A stretch of 64,000 bases of DNA from UBA12170 sp964293475 (GTDB lineage Bacteria; Bacteroidota; Bacteroidia; Bacteroidales; UBA12170): assembly GCA_964293475.1 (NCBI GenBank), contig CAXYYJ010000011.1, positions 32,541 to 96,540 of the forward strand, read 5' to 3'. This document shows, piece after piece, positions 18,945-29,000 of this stretch; position 1 is the stretch's first letter, and each line of letters begins with the position of its first letter. The notes beneath the pieces are model-generated. The model saw only the letters and a list, made by a program, of their open reading frames with translations. It was not told where the DNA came from and did no database searches. The position numbers were made by a program, and so were the translations under genes.

Positions 18945-19601
18945 TCAGAGATTATTATATTCTTTTTCTAAAAACTCTACCCCACTGCGAAAAGGTGCAT
19001 TCTGCATTTTTAGAAAATCAATGTTCGTTATATATTGTTCAGGGAATTTCCTAAATTCTAATGCCATTCGCTTTAATCCAGCCGGACATAAATAAGCAGG
19101 AGTATTATATCCTGCAACACCTAATGAAGGTATTGTTTCATCAAATAATTCCTCTGAAACATCTACATCAAAAAATGTTTTTACAGCATTATTGGACAAT
19201 TGAATGAAGTATGGAATACGGACAACCTTGTAGCCAAAATTTTTGTATAGCTCTGTAATTTTTAAGTCCTTTTCAATTATATCAGGTTTTGTATAGTGCT
19301 GTAGTCCATCAAATTCGATTATTAATTTTAATTTCTCACTTCTGTAATCGGGCCTGCTTCTGTAAACAGTTCCATTTACATTTCCTATTGCTTTGTCATG
19401 TACCCAGTCGTTTATTTCCGGATAAATTACTTTCAGATAGACATCAAGTCCTGTTCTATGCAAACCTGTATCCTTATCAATTCCTGCTTTTTTTGCAAGA
19501 GCATCAGTTTCTCTTAAAAATCCCCATTTTGTCATATAAAACAAAGGTATGATAATCGTTGATTCAATAATTTCCCTGTTGAAAACTTGTGGTTTTGCCA
19601 A
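18945..19601 (-). CDS. PD-(D/E)XK / DUF559-like endonuclease, possibly interrupted
   Basis: A 218-residue protein with a Vsr/DUF559-type nuclease core: RPDYRSEKLKLIIEFDGLQHY, giving the acidic residue, the E-x-D pair and the QHY block typical of this fold, followed by KITELYKNFGYKVVRIPYF, where the second helix and the strand normally pack. The N-terminal 70 residues are a helical region. I infer a restriction-type or very-short-patch-like endonuclease. No methyltransferase lies beside it. A frame-continuous 76-residue tail lies beyond its TGA stop, so the product may be shortened. It stands as an isolated accessory gene beside a repeat-rich spacer. Confidence 0.65.
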   Translation of the reverse strand: MAKPQVFNREIIESTIIIPLFYMTKWGFLRETDALAKKAGIDKDTGLHRTGLDVYLKVIYPEINDWVHDKAIGNVNGTVYRSRPDYRSEKLKLIIEFDGLQHYTKPDIIEKDLKITELYKNFGYKVVRIPYFIQLSNNAVKTFFDVDVSEELFDETIPSLGVAGYNTPAYLCPAGLKRMALEFRKFPEQYITNIDFLKMQNAPFRSGVEFLEKEYNNL

Positions 19602-19743
19602 GCTCCACGCAAGGCCTGCCGTTAGAGCTTCACAAGTTGCAGATAAGCCAACGAATAAGAAGTAATTTCAATCAAAATTAAAGGCTTTCTAAGCTATGGT
19701 ATTGAAATATTGATGGGAATATGTTAAAATAATGGGTGCATAC

Positions 19744-19785
19744 CCCCTCAGGCTGAAAGCCTAACTAATTTCAAAAAGGAGCAAC
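19744..19785 (+). repeat. 42-bp direct repeat, copy 1
   Basis: Starts CCCCTCAGGCTGAAAGCCTA and is base-for-base identical to the copy at 19970-20011. It contains the short palindrome AGGCTgaAAGCCT. Here the flank continues TCTGTT, so the second small hairpin seen in copy 2 is lost. Confidence 0.85.
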
Positions 19786-19969
19786 TCTGTTGAGATTTCT
19801 CCTCCACTACGTTCCGTCTAAATGACTAAAAACCAATAACATATACAAAAAATGGGCGCACAAACTCCTTGTAAAGCTTAGTTGCGTTTGTGCCCCCTTT
19901 TTCTAAATCCAACCTATAAATGTCATCTCGATGGAGGCGAAGATTTAATGCGACTGAGAAACCTGTATT

Positions 19970-20011
19970 CCCCTCAGGCTGAAAGCCTAACTAATTTCAA
20001 AAAGGAGCAAC
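19970..20011 (+). repeat. 42-bp direct repeat, copy 2
   Basis: Identical to 19744-19785. At its end GGAGC-AAC-GCTCC (20003-20016) makes a second palindrome, followed after 29 bases by GGCCTGAAAGGCC. The arrangement resembles REP/small mobile palindromic elements seen between genes in Bacteroidota. Confidence 0.85.
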
Positions 20012-20118
20012 GCTCCTTTCAATAAGGCCCACCAAATCCAGCGGCCTGAAAGGCCAGCTCAAAACCGCCCATCTCTCACATATTCCAAATCCAAAGAAGC
20101 CCAAAACTAATAAATTGC

Positions 20119-20126
20119 TATTTTTG
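20119..20126 (+). promoter_or_regulatory. -7 promoter element for the methyltransferase gene
   Basis: TATTTTTG matches TAnnTTTG and lies 16 bases before the GTG start at 20143. A -33 TTG is not obvious. Confidence 0.35.
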
Positions 20127-20142
20127 CAAAAAATTACTGATT

Positions 20143-21054
20143 GTGACTAACTTAGAGATTAATCTTCTTTCCCCCCAGGGTTTTTCCGATTACGAACTTA
20201 TCGACGCCGGCAACTTCGAAAAGCTGGAAAGATTTGGAAAATATTTCTTGATAAGACCCGAAACACAAGCCCTTTGGCGCCCTAAACTCCCTGAAAAAGA
20301 GTGGTTTAAACTGGCTCATGCCCGCTTTGTGCGCGAAGCTCAAAAATCGTCGTACCGCAGTGGCGACGCGGAAAATGGCGGCTGGGAAAAGCTAAAAGCC
20401 ATGCCCGACCAATGGAATATCGAATACAAAACCCTCCACAAAACCATCACACTCAAACTCTCCCTCACCTCCTTTGGCCATATCGGCGTTTTCCCCGAAC
20501 AAGCCCCCAATTGGGATTATCTGGCTCAGATGTTCAGCAAAAAAGAGTTTCAAAACGGTCACATGCTCAACGCGTTTGGCTATACCGGTGCCGCCAGCCT
20601 CGTGGGTTGTGCCTTCGGAGCTCAGGTAACACATCTCGACGCCGTGAAACAGGTGGTGAACTGGAACAAGGAGAATATGGAGCTCAGTGGTCTCGATGGC
20701 ATCAGACGGATTGTGGACGATGCGGTGAAATTTCTGAAACGCGAAATTAAAAGAGAAAAAAAATATCAGGGCATTATCATCGACCCACCGGCCTACGGGC
20801 GCGGTCCCAACGGCGAACGCTGGGTTCTGGACGAAGGCATCAACGAGTTGCTGGAGCTTTGCAGCCAACTCACCCATGAGAACCACTATTTCTTTATTCT
20901 CAATCTCTACGCTTTTGGCTATACCACACTGGTTGCCAACAATCTGGTCGATTCTTATTTCGACTATACCCACAAGGAAATCGGGGAGTTTTATCTTCAA
21001 TCGAACTCCGGAATGCCCATGCCCCGCGGCACCTATGTTAGAATCAGCCGGTAA
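20143..21054 (+). CDS. Class I SAM-dependent methyltransferase (RlmI/RlmK-like)
   Basis: A 303-residue methyltransferase starting with GTG (MTNLEINLLS). The SAM-binding motif I is in MLNAFGYTGAASLVGCAFGA (about 143-162), the acidic residue in VTHLDAVKQVVNWNKEN, and the catalytic motif IIIDPPAYGRGPNGERW (DPPAYGRG) is of the COG1092 type. This family methylates rRNA bases; the closest characterised enzymes are RlmI and the C-terminal part of RlmK. The usual N-terminal PUA domain is missing. It is followed 11 bases later by an RluA gene and then a TrmH gene, giving a three-gene RNA-modification operon. Confidence 0.85.
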   Translation: MTNLEINLLSPQGFSDYELIDAGNFEKLERFGKYFLIRPETQALWRPKLPEKEWFKLAHARFVREAQKSSYRSGDAENGGWEKLKAMPDQWNIEYKTLHKTITLKLSLTSFGHIGVFPEQAPNWDYLAQMFSKKEFQNGHMLNAFGYTGAASLVGCAFGAQVTHLDAVKQVVNWNKENMELSGLDGIRRIVDDAVKFLKREIKREKKYQGIIIDPPAYGRGPNGERWVLDEGINELLELCSQLTHENHYFFILNLYAFGYTTLVANNLVDSYFDYTHKEIGEFYLQSNSGMPMPRGTYVRISR

Positions 21055-21065
21055 AAAACCATCTA

Positions 21066-21977
21066 ATGAATATACACAAACTCCAGCGCAACGATATTCT
21101 GCTCAATATTATACTCGAAACCCACAAAGGCGTTTCCAAAGTAAAAGCCAAGCAAATCATTAAATATCAAGATTTTATAGTGAATGGAAAACCTGTTCCC
21201 AACCATCCTAATCTGGAACTCAAAGCCGGCGATGTGCTCGAGATTTTAACGGTACAGAAAAAAGCCAAAACTGCCGTTAAGCCCAGTCGAAATCAGCCCA
21301 TTTCCATCTATTTCGAAGACGAATACCTGATTGTGGCGCTGAAACCCCCCGGAATTGTTTCGTCGTCCGATAGCTCCGGATTCAATAAACACAGCTACCA
21401 CAGGGTTCTCGAAAACTTTTTAAGCCTCCGGGAAGGAAAAACAGTGCGCCTGTGGGTGGTGCATCGCATCGACCGCGAAGTGGAAGGCTTGCTGATGTTT
21501 GCCAAACAGCTTCCCACCATGGAACGCATCAAGGACATGTGGCCACAGGTGACCAAAAAATATCTCGCACTCACCGAAAAGAAACCCAATCCGCCCGATG
21601 GCATAGTAGAAAACTGGCTCCGCGATGGTGAAGACCAGGTGGTGGAAGCCTTCGATCAGGAGGTGAAAGACAGCCGATTATCGAAAACCGAATATCATTT
21701 TTTGCGTCAGGAGGGGAAATATTCGCTTCTGGAAATAACCTTGCACACAGGCCGCAAAAACCAAATCAGGGTGCATTTGTCGGGCCTCAGCTGCCCCATA
21801 GTGGGTGATAGAAAATATGGAGCCGAAAGCACCTTTAAACGGCAAGTCAGGCTGGCATCGGTACATCTCGAATTTGTTCATCCCTTTACCCAAATGCCTG
21901 TCCGACTGAAATATGACCCCCCGGTACATTTCTTTCATCCTTCGCAAAATGCCGACGAACATTATAAAATAGTGTAA
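21066..21977 (+). CDS. RluA-family pseudouridine synthase
   Basis: A 303-residue protein with an N-terminal S4-like domain (residues 1-65, VKAKQIIKYQDFIVNGKPV) and the catalytic core of RluA enzymes. The active-site block reads VVHRIDREVEGLLMFAK around residues 135-151, matching the usual HRLDRDTSGLL with the catalytic aspartate kept (HRID). The later LEITLHTGRKNQIRVHLSGL block is normal. It turns specific uridines in rRNA or tRNA into pseudouridine; the target cannot be named. It sits between a methyltransferase and a TrmH gene. Confidence 0.9.
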   Translation: MNIHKLQRNDILLNIILETHKGVSKVKAKQIIKYQDFIVNGKPVPNHPNLELKAGDVLEILTVQKKAKTAVKPSRNQPISIYFEDEYLIVALKPPGIVSSSDSSGFNKHSYHRVLENFLSLREGKTVRLWVVHRIDREVEGLLMFAKQLPTMERIKDMWPQVTKKYLALTEKKPNPPDGIVENWLRDGEDQVVEAFDQEVKDSRLSKTEYHFLRQEGKYSLLEITLHTGRKNQIRVHLSGLSCPIVGDRKYGAESTFKRQVRLASVHLEFVHPFTQMPVRLKYDPPVHFFHPSQNADEHYKIV

Positions 21978-21995
21978 TCAACCCAACCCTTAACC

Positions 21996-22799
21996 ATGAA
22001 TGCACAGATCACCAGCAAGCAAAATCCGGCCATAAAAAACATTGTTCAGCTGCAAAAACACAAGGAGCGTGAGCTTCAGCAGCTTATTCTTGTGGAGGGT
22101 TTGAAAGAGATAGCCCAGGCCGATGCCGCCAAATATGTTATAGAGGAAGTGTATTTCTGTCCGCAGATTACCTCGGAACAAACCGTGGATGCCTTGCTGA
22201 AGAACAATCCAAAAACCACACGGATTACAGTGTCGGCAGAGGTATTCGAAAAGATAGCTTACCGCGAAAGCACCGGTGGAGTGGTGGCGCTGGCACGACC
22301 CAAAACCCACAGTTTTTCTTCGCTTCAATTGCCCGAAAATCCTTTGATTCTGGTGCTCGAAGGTGTGGAAAAACCCGGCAATATGGGAGCCATTTACCGC
22401 ACTGCCGATGCTGCCGGAGTCGATGCCATTATTGTTTCCGACCCCTTGAGCGATATATACAATCCCAACGCCATTCGCGCCAGTTTGGGCTGTGTTTTCT
22501 CAATTCCCACAGTTATTTGCAGCGGCGAAGAAGCCATCAAGTGGCTGAAAGACCAGGGAATACAAATTTTTTGCACCTGGCTACAAGCAGCGGTGGGTTA
22601 TCATACGGTAGATTATAGAGGCCCTTCGGCCATAGTGATGGGCACCGAAGCCGAGGGCATCAGCCAGCAATGGGTAAAAGCAGCCCGGCAAAACATTATT
22701 ATTCCCATGCGAGGCCGTGTTGACTCCATGAATGTATCCACCAGCACCGCAGTAGTGGTTTTCGAAGCCATGCGCCAGCGGGGATTTGGGATGGGATGA
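21996..22799 (+). CDS. TrmH/SpoU-family RNA 2'-O-methyltransferase
   Basis: A 267-residue knotted SPOUT methyltransferase. The N-terminal substrate-binding part is TSKQNPAIKNIVQLQKHKERE, and the SPOUT core has the three classic motifs: EKPGNMGAIYRTADAAG, VMGTEAEGISQQW and IPMRGRVDSMNVSTSTAVVVFEA. It methylates ribose in rRNA or tRNA. It is the last of three co-directional RNA-modification genes (18-base gap to the RluA gene). Normal length and complete motifs. Confidence 0.9.
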   Translation: MNAQITSKQNPAIKNIVQLQKHKERELQQLILVEGLKEIAQADAAKYVIEEVYFCPQITSEQTVDALLKNNPKTTRITVSAEVFEKIAYRESTGGVVALARPKTHSFSSLQLPENPLILVLEGVEKPGNMGAIYRTADAAGVDAIIVSDPLSDIYNPNAIRASLGCVFSIPTVICSGEEAIKWLKDQGIQIFCTWLQAAVGYHTVDYRGPSAIVMGTEAEGISQQWVKAARQNIIIPMRGRVDSMNVSTSTAVVVFEAMRQRGFGMG

Positions 22800-23067
22800 T
22801 TTCTAAAGTATGATACTCTCCAAAAATATGGCATAGGGTTAAGTTATACAAAAAATATATCAATAAGAAGGGTTATTAAAGACCGCTTAAACCCTAGAAA
22901 AGATTGACATAATAGTCTTTCAGAATGTAGATTTGGATAAAAAAATTTTTAACGAAAGAACGCAAGAAAAATTCTTGCTATAGTGGCTAAAAAAACAATC
23001 CGCGCAAAATCCGTAAAATCCGTGTTATCCCTGTCTGCCGCCAGGCAGGAGTTTTCCAATAAAAACC
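22800..23067 (+). other. Convergent spacer with short repeat phrases
   Basis: No gene. It holds the phrase ATCCGCGCAAAATCCGTAAA (from 22999) and an inverted repeat CCTGTCTGCC/GGCAGG at 23030-23049. Both resemble short palindromic phrases that recur in Bacteroidota spacers. The palindrome may terminate the giant PKD gene that ends at 23068, though the T-run is poor. Confidence 0.4.
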
Positions 23068-26000
23068 CTACAACACCAAAGTAACATACCCCTTAAACAC
23101 TTCCACATTTCCTTCAAGGTCAGTGACTTCAATTAGGAAGGCGTAGACGCCAATGGGCTGGAGATCCCCGGTGGATTCGTCTTTGCCATCCCATTGCTTG
23201 TAAAAGTCTTTGGTCTCGAAGACGAGTTTGCCCCAGCGGGTGAAGATTTTCATGGTGTAGGTTTTCTCTTCGAAGTATTTGCCCACGGGCCCAAAAGTCT
23301 CGTTCAAGCCGTTGCCATTGGGACTGAACGCATTGGGAACGAAGAACCTGCGAACCGGATACACCTTGAAACTGCCATTGATGCTGTCCCAGCAACCATC
23401 CACCGTTTGGGCGAAAAGCTGAAGCTGGAAGGTGCCGGTGTCCTGAATATCCTGCCAAACATTGGGCTCAAAACTGTCGGAATACAGAAGGGTGTCGTTC
23501 ATCAACCACTCGTAATAGAAGGCGTTTTCGGTGTTGTTGAGCAGCTGGAGCTGTTCAAGTTCCAGGATCGAAACGCTGTCGGGCGCTACTTCGAAAGCCA
23601 CGCGGGGCATGGAGTACAGGGCGACCATCTGCTGAATGCTGTCGGTGCTCACGCAACTGCTGTCGCTGGTGGCGGTGAGCGTCACGGTGAAGTATTCCGG
23701 TGCATCGGAGTCGGGATTGCTTCTTGTGTAGCTGTGGCTGATGGTGTCAGATGTGCCAATGGCGGTGTTTTGGTCACCAAAGCTCCAGGCCCGTTTAACG
23801 ATGGCTCCGGTCTCAATTTTCGAAGTGTCGGTGAACAGGATTTGACCTTGTCCGCAAAGGGCGTTGGTGTCAGCGATAAAGAAAATCTCTGGCAGCGGAT
23901 GAACGGTGATTTGCTGGAAAGCGGTATCACGGCAACCCAAATCGGTGAGGGCCATCAACTGGATTTCGAAGATTCCATTTTGGGGATATTGGTGATACAC
24001 TGTGTTGTTCACTTCGCTGCTGATGATGGTGGTGTCTTGTCCATCCCCAAAGCTCCAGGTCCAGCTGTGGATGATGGAGTTATTGGCATTGGTATTGCTT
24101 ACGAGCAATGCGGTTTCCTGATCGCAGACATTCTGCACGCCAATGGCAGCAAGGGGTGTGGGATACACCGTAATGGTTTTTCGGGCGGTATCGCTCAGCT
24201 GATTTCCCCCAACATCGAAAGTGAGTACATAGGTGATTTCGAAGGTTCCGGTTTGGGTATAGATATGGGTGATGGTGTCGACTGTTGGGTCGCTGCTTGT
24301 GGTAGCGCCATCCCCGAAGTCCCAATATCTGCTGACCAAAGTCGCTGTTTCATCCACTATGGAGCTGTCTCTGAAAACCACCATCTGGCTCTGACAATAG
24401 AGATTGGTGTCGGTCTCGAAGTTCACGAAAATACATGGGTATCTTTGTACGCTGTGACTAATGCTGTCCATACAGCCAAACTCGTTGGTCACCACCAGAC
24501 TGGCCTGGAAGGTGTTCAGATAGGGTGGATAAAGATGTTTGATGTCTGGATTGTCGGGCGGAACGATGGTTGCTGATGATCCGTCGCCAAAATACCAAAC
24601 CCATTGGGCTATAAGTCCTTCGCTGTTGATGGCTTCTTCGGTGAAAACGGTGCTGTCCGCACAGGCTGCGGGGGCTGCGGTAAACTCTGCCATGGGCAGT
24701 TTTCTCACTTTCACATTCTTCTGTGCATCAGCCATACAAACGGTTCCGGCCTGATTTCCCTGAAGCTCGACTCTGAAATCGCCATCGCTGCTGAACCGGT
24801 GATAAATGGTGTCGTGGCTGGTGGTCAGCTGCGGACTTCCATCATCGAAATACCAGGTCCACATCCGAACTTCGGCATTGGCGGGTTTGGTGGAATAGGC
24901 CACCAGCATGGTCTCCAGACCAAAGCAAACGGTGTCGGCCACAAAGCTGATTTCCAGCTCGGGGGCGATATACAGGGTCTGATTGCTGGTATCGGTACAT
25001 CCGCGGTTGTCGGTAATTAGGAGCGAAACGAGATAGTTGAAATCCGTATTGGGGAAGGTGTATTGGGGGTTTTGAACGTCGGTGGTATAGCCATCGATGG
25101 TCCATAAAAACTCGTTTACAGTATGGCCTTGTGGGTGGTAGGACGAGTCGTTGAAGTAGACGAGTCCGGGCAGACATGCGGTGTCGCTGTGGGTAAAATG
25201 GGCCACTGGTGGCTCGTAGACTTCCACCAACTTTTGCAGGCTGTCGGTACATCCCCAGACATCCGCCACGATGAGTTTTACTGTAAATACCCCGAAATCC
25301 GGGTAAATATGTTCCGGGTCACTGAGGGTAGCCGAAGTACCATCTCCGAAGCTCCAATCCCAGTTAGCCAATTCATGGTCAGCGGGTTGGGACAAATCGG
25401 TGAAATGGGTGGGTGTGAACAAACAAGCGGTGTCGAAGCTAAAATCAACCGAGGGCAATCCAAAAACAGGTACCTCATGAACCACTTGATTGCGGCACAA
25501 ATTGGTGTCGGTGATTTGCAGGGTCACGGTATAAAGTCCGGGGGTGATATATCGGTGGCTGGGGTTGCTGAATGTGGCCGAAGCCCCGTCGCCAAAGGAA
25601 TAGTCCCACTCTTGAGTTGCTGCGATTTCGATAAAATCAGCATCATTGAAATGGGTGGTATCGCTCAAACAAACGCTGTCGAAGCCAAAATCAACCACTG
25701 GAAGTGGCAGAACCACAATGTCTTGTACAATGGTCGATTGACAACCTGCGGTATTGGTCACTGTCAGACTTACCGGGAAAGTTCCTGAGTTGGTGAAGTA
25801 ATGAAGAGGGTCGGGGTTGGTGCTGGTCTCGCTATCTCCAAAATCCCAAAACCACTCCTGAATATTCCCGCTTTGGGTGGTGCTTTCGTCAGCAAATGCA
25901 AACTGATTGCCCACACAAGGCCCGTTGTTGGCGGTATTCGTAAAGCTGAATGCCGCGGTGGGTGCGCCTGTAATGCTCACGGTTTGTGTCAGACTGTCAA

Positions 26001-29000
26001 CGCAGCCGGTTTCTGTGGTGATGATCAGAGTGACTTGATAGGTGGTATCGTTGCTTTCTGCATAAACATGTTCGGGATCGCTGATGGTAGCCGAAGCACC
26101 ATCGCCAAAATCCCAATCCCAGCCAATGATATCTGTGCCAATGCCCTGGCTCAAATCTTCAAAAAAGACGGTATCGCCTGCGCAGGCTGCAAAATTCCAG
26201 GTGAAGGCCACAATGGGAAGCGCATAAACTTCCACCGATTGTACAATTGATGAGGAACATCCGTTCACATCTTCTACTTCGAGAAGAACTGAATAGGTTC
26301 CTGCATTGGCATAAAGATGTGCTGGATCGCTGAGCGTTGACGAGCCGCCATCTCCAAAACTCCAGTTCCAAAGGGCGCCTGCCGGGGCTGTTAAATCGGT
26401 GAAATGGGTGCTGTCGCCCAAACAAACTGCCGGGGCTTCAAAGGCTGCCACGGGCGATTCGAAAACTTCCACCGTGTGCGTGATGCTGTCGGAACAGCCA
26501 AAAAAGTCTGTGACAATGAGTTTTACGTCGTAAGTTCCGGAAGTTGCGTAGGTGTAATTGGGGTTGGACGAATTACTCGTACTGCCATCGTCAAAATCCC
26601 AGAAATAAGTCTCGATTCCCACGGGTGAGCTGGCCTGACTCGTAAACTGGGTTATGGTTCCCAGACAGCCATTGGTGAAGGTGAAATCCACCACGGGCAA
26701 GGGGTTCAAATAGTGGGGTTGCGTGGCGGTATTGCTGCATCCGAAATTGTTTTCTACTGTGAGCGTGACTTGAAAAGTGCCTGATGTGGCATAGGTGTGC
26801 TCGGGCGCTTCGACTCCGCTCAGCGACCCGTCTCCGAAGTCCCAATTCCAGCTGATGATCGAATCTCCATTCGCCAAACTTTCGTCCACAAAGCTCACTG
26901 GAAAGCCAAAACAGCTGCTGTCGGGGCTGAAAACCACCTGTGGCAAGGCTCTGACCAATACGTTTTTTACGATGCTGTCTTCGCAGAAGTTGGTGTTTAA
27001 AACCTTGAGTGTGACATTGTAAATTCCGGGTGCCAAATACTTGTGAACCGGGTTTTGCTCGTGACTAATCACATTGTCGCCAAACTTCCACTCCCACCCC
27101 TGGATGGTCTGGAAATTGGTGGGCGTGAGGTCGGTAAAATGGGTTGAATCGCCAAAGCAAACGGTGTCGAAGGTGAAGTCGGGCTGGGGCTGGGCATCGT
27201 AGGCTACCACTCTGGTGAGGGTGTCGGTGCACAGGTGCTGATTGGTCACTGTGAGTTGGACATTGTAATTTCCTGCTGCGGTGAACTTATGATTTGGATT
27301 CTGTAAGAAACTGATATTCTGAACTCCGGAAGCCACATCGTCGAATTGCCAGGTCCAGGCTACCAGGGTGGTGCCGTTGGGGTTGGTGAAATCGGTGAAA
27401 AAGGTGGTGTCGCAGTTCACAATGTCCCAATTGAAATTAGTGGTCGGACTGGCATCGATGGACAGGGTTTTGATTTTATCGGCGTAGCAGCCGTTGGCAT
27501 CGGTAACTCTCAGCTGGACAAGGTAGTTTCCGGGGAGGGCATAGGCGTGCTTGGGCGCTTCGACTCCGCCCAGCGACCCGTCTCCGAATTGCCATGCCCA
27601 GGTTACAATGGGCGCATCTCCCGTACTCACATCAGTAAACTGAATGCTGTCGCTGGTGCAATGGATGCTGGTATTGATGAAATTGGCCGTTGGACCGAAT
27701 CCTATATTTACCACATGGGCTTGTTGGCTGGTACAACCACCTGCTGTTGTGACGGTTAGACTCACCAAATAACTTCCCCCGCTTGCAAAAATATGACTGG
27801 GGTTTTGTTGGGTGGATGTATTTCCATCGTTAAAATCCCAGTCCCAACTCACCACGGGGTCGCCCTGAGCGGTGCTTTGGTCGGTGAAGTTTACGGGGAA
27901 ATTGGCGCAGTTAGTGGTGAAGCTGAAATCGGCCTGTGGCTTGCTCATCACCACTTGTTGCCATGCGGTATCGGTACAACCACTTTCGTTGGTGATGACG
28001 TGCATCACGGTATAGGTTCCACCGTTAACGTATTGGTGGGTTGGATTTTGCTGGGTCGATTGGTTGTTCACCCCACTTCCCGGATCGCCAAAATTCCAGT
28101 ACCAACTCGTAATGGCCAAACCATTGGGGTCGAATCCTGTGCTGGTGAAATCTACTTCGTCGCAACTGGTGTTATTGTAAGTGAAATTGCTCACGGGAGC
28201 TTCGCTTACCAATACTGTTTTGGTGATGCTGTTCTGACATCCATTGATGTCGGTAACCAATAAATTTACTGCATATGTCCCTGGATTTTGGTAATAATGA
28301 TCGGGGTGTTGCCCGGTACTGGTCTGGCCATCACCAAATTGCCAAAACCAGGTGTCGATGGTGGCGTTGCCGGTCGGGATTGACAAATCGGTGAAATGGG
28401 TGGTATCGTTCTCGCAGGCGATGCCTCCGGTCCACTCAAAATTGGCTATTGGATGGTAGAAAACTGAGACGGTTTTCACCATTTCGTCGCTACAGCCTCC
28501 GGCGGTTTCTACCACCAAAAGCACGTCGTAATTGCCGGCTGCGGCGTAGCTGTGGTTGGGGTTGGCCACCGTACTTGTGGCGCCATCGCCAAATTCCCAG
28601 TACCAGCTGGTGATGGGTTGTCCCCCGCTAAAACTCTGGTCGGTGAAGGTGATGCTCTCGCCCAAACAGGCTGATGTAAAACTGAAATCGGCCACAGGCG
28701 ATGGTTCCACGATGATGTTCACCGTGTCGCTGTTCACGCAGCCATTGGCGTCTTCTACGATTAAGATGACTTCGTAGGTTCCGGGGGTGGTGTATTCGTG
28801 GCTGGGGTTTTGTTCGGTGCTGTAATTGTTCACGCCCGAAATCGGGTCGCCAAAACTCCAGTCCCAACTGATGAGGGCGGCGCCGTCGGCGATACTCTTG
28901 TCGATGAAATAGGTCAATGTTCCGGTACAGGCTGAATAGTAGTTGAATTTGGCGGTGGGGCCTTGCCAGATGGTGATGTTTTTGGTGATGGTGGAGCTAC

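Larger units (their letters stand above)
19602..20142 (+). other. Repeat-bearing intergenic region
   Basis: About 540 bases with no credible gene. It holds two identical 42-base direct repeats (listed separately), a GGCCTGAAAGGCC palindrome at 20045-20057, and two similar phrases describing tandem short palindromes. It looks like an insertion of REP-like elements. Confidence 0.6.

Noticed and set aside
23194..24576. 460-residue open frame on the plus strand opposite the PKD gene
   Set aside because: It is the antisense shadow of the PKD repeats (repeated VGHGVQGD-like composition, no domain); the minus-strand gene explains the region.
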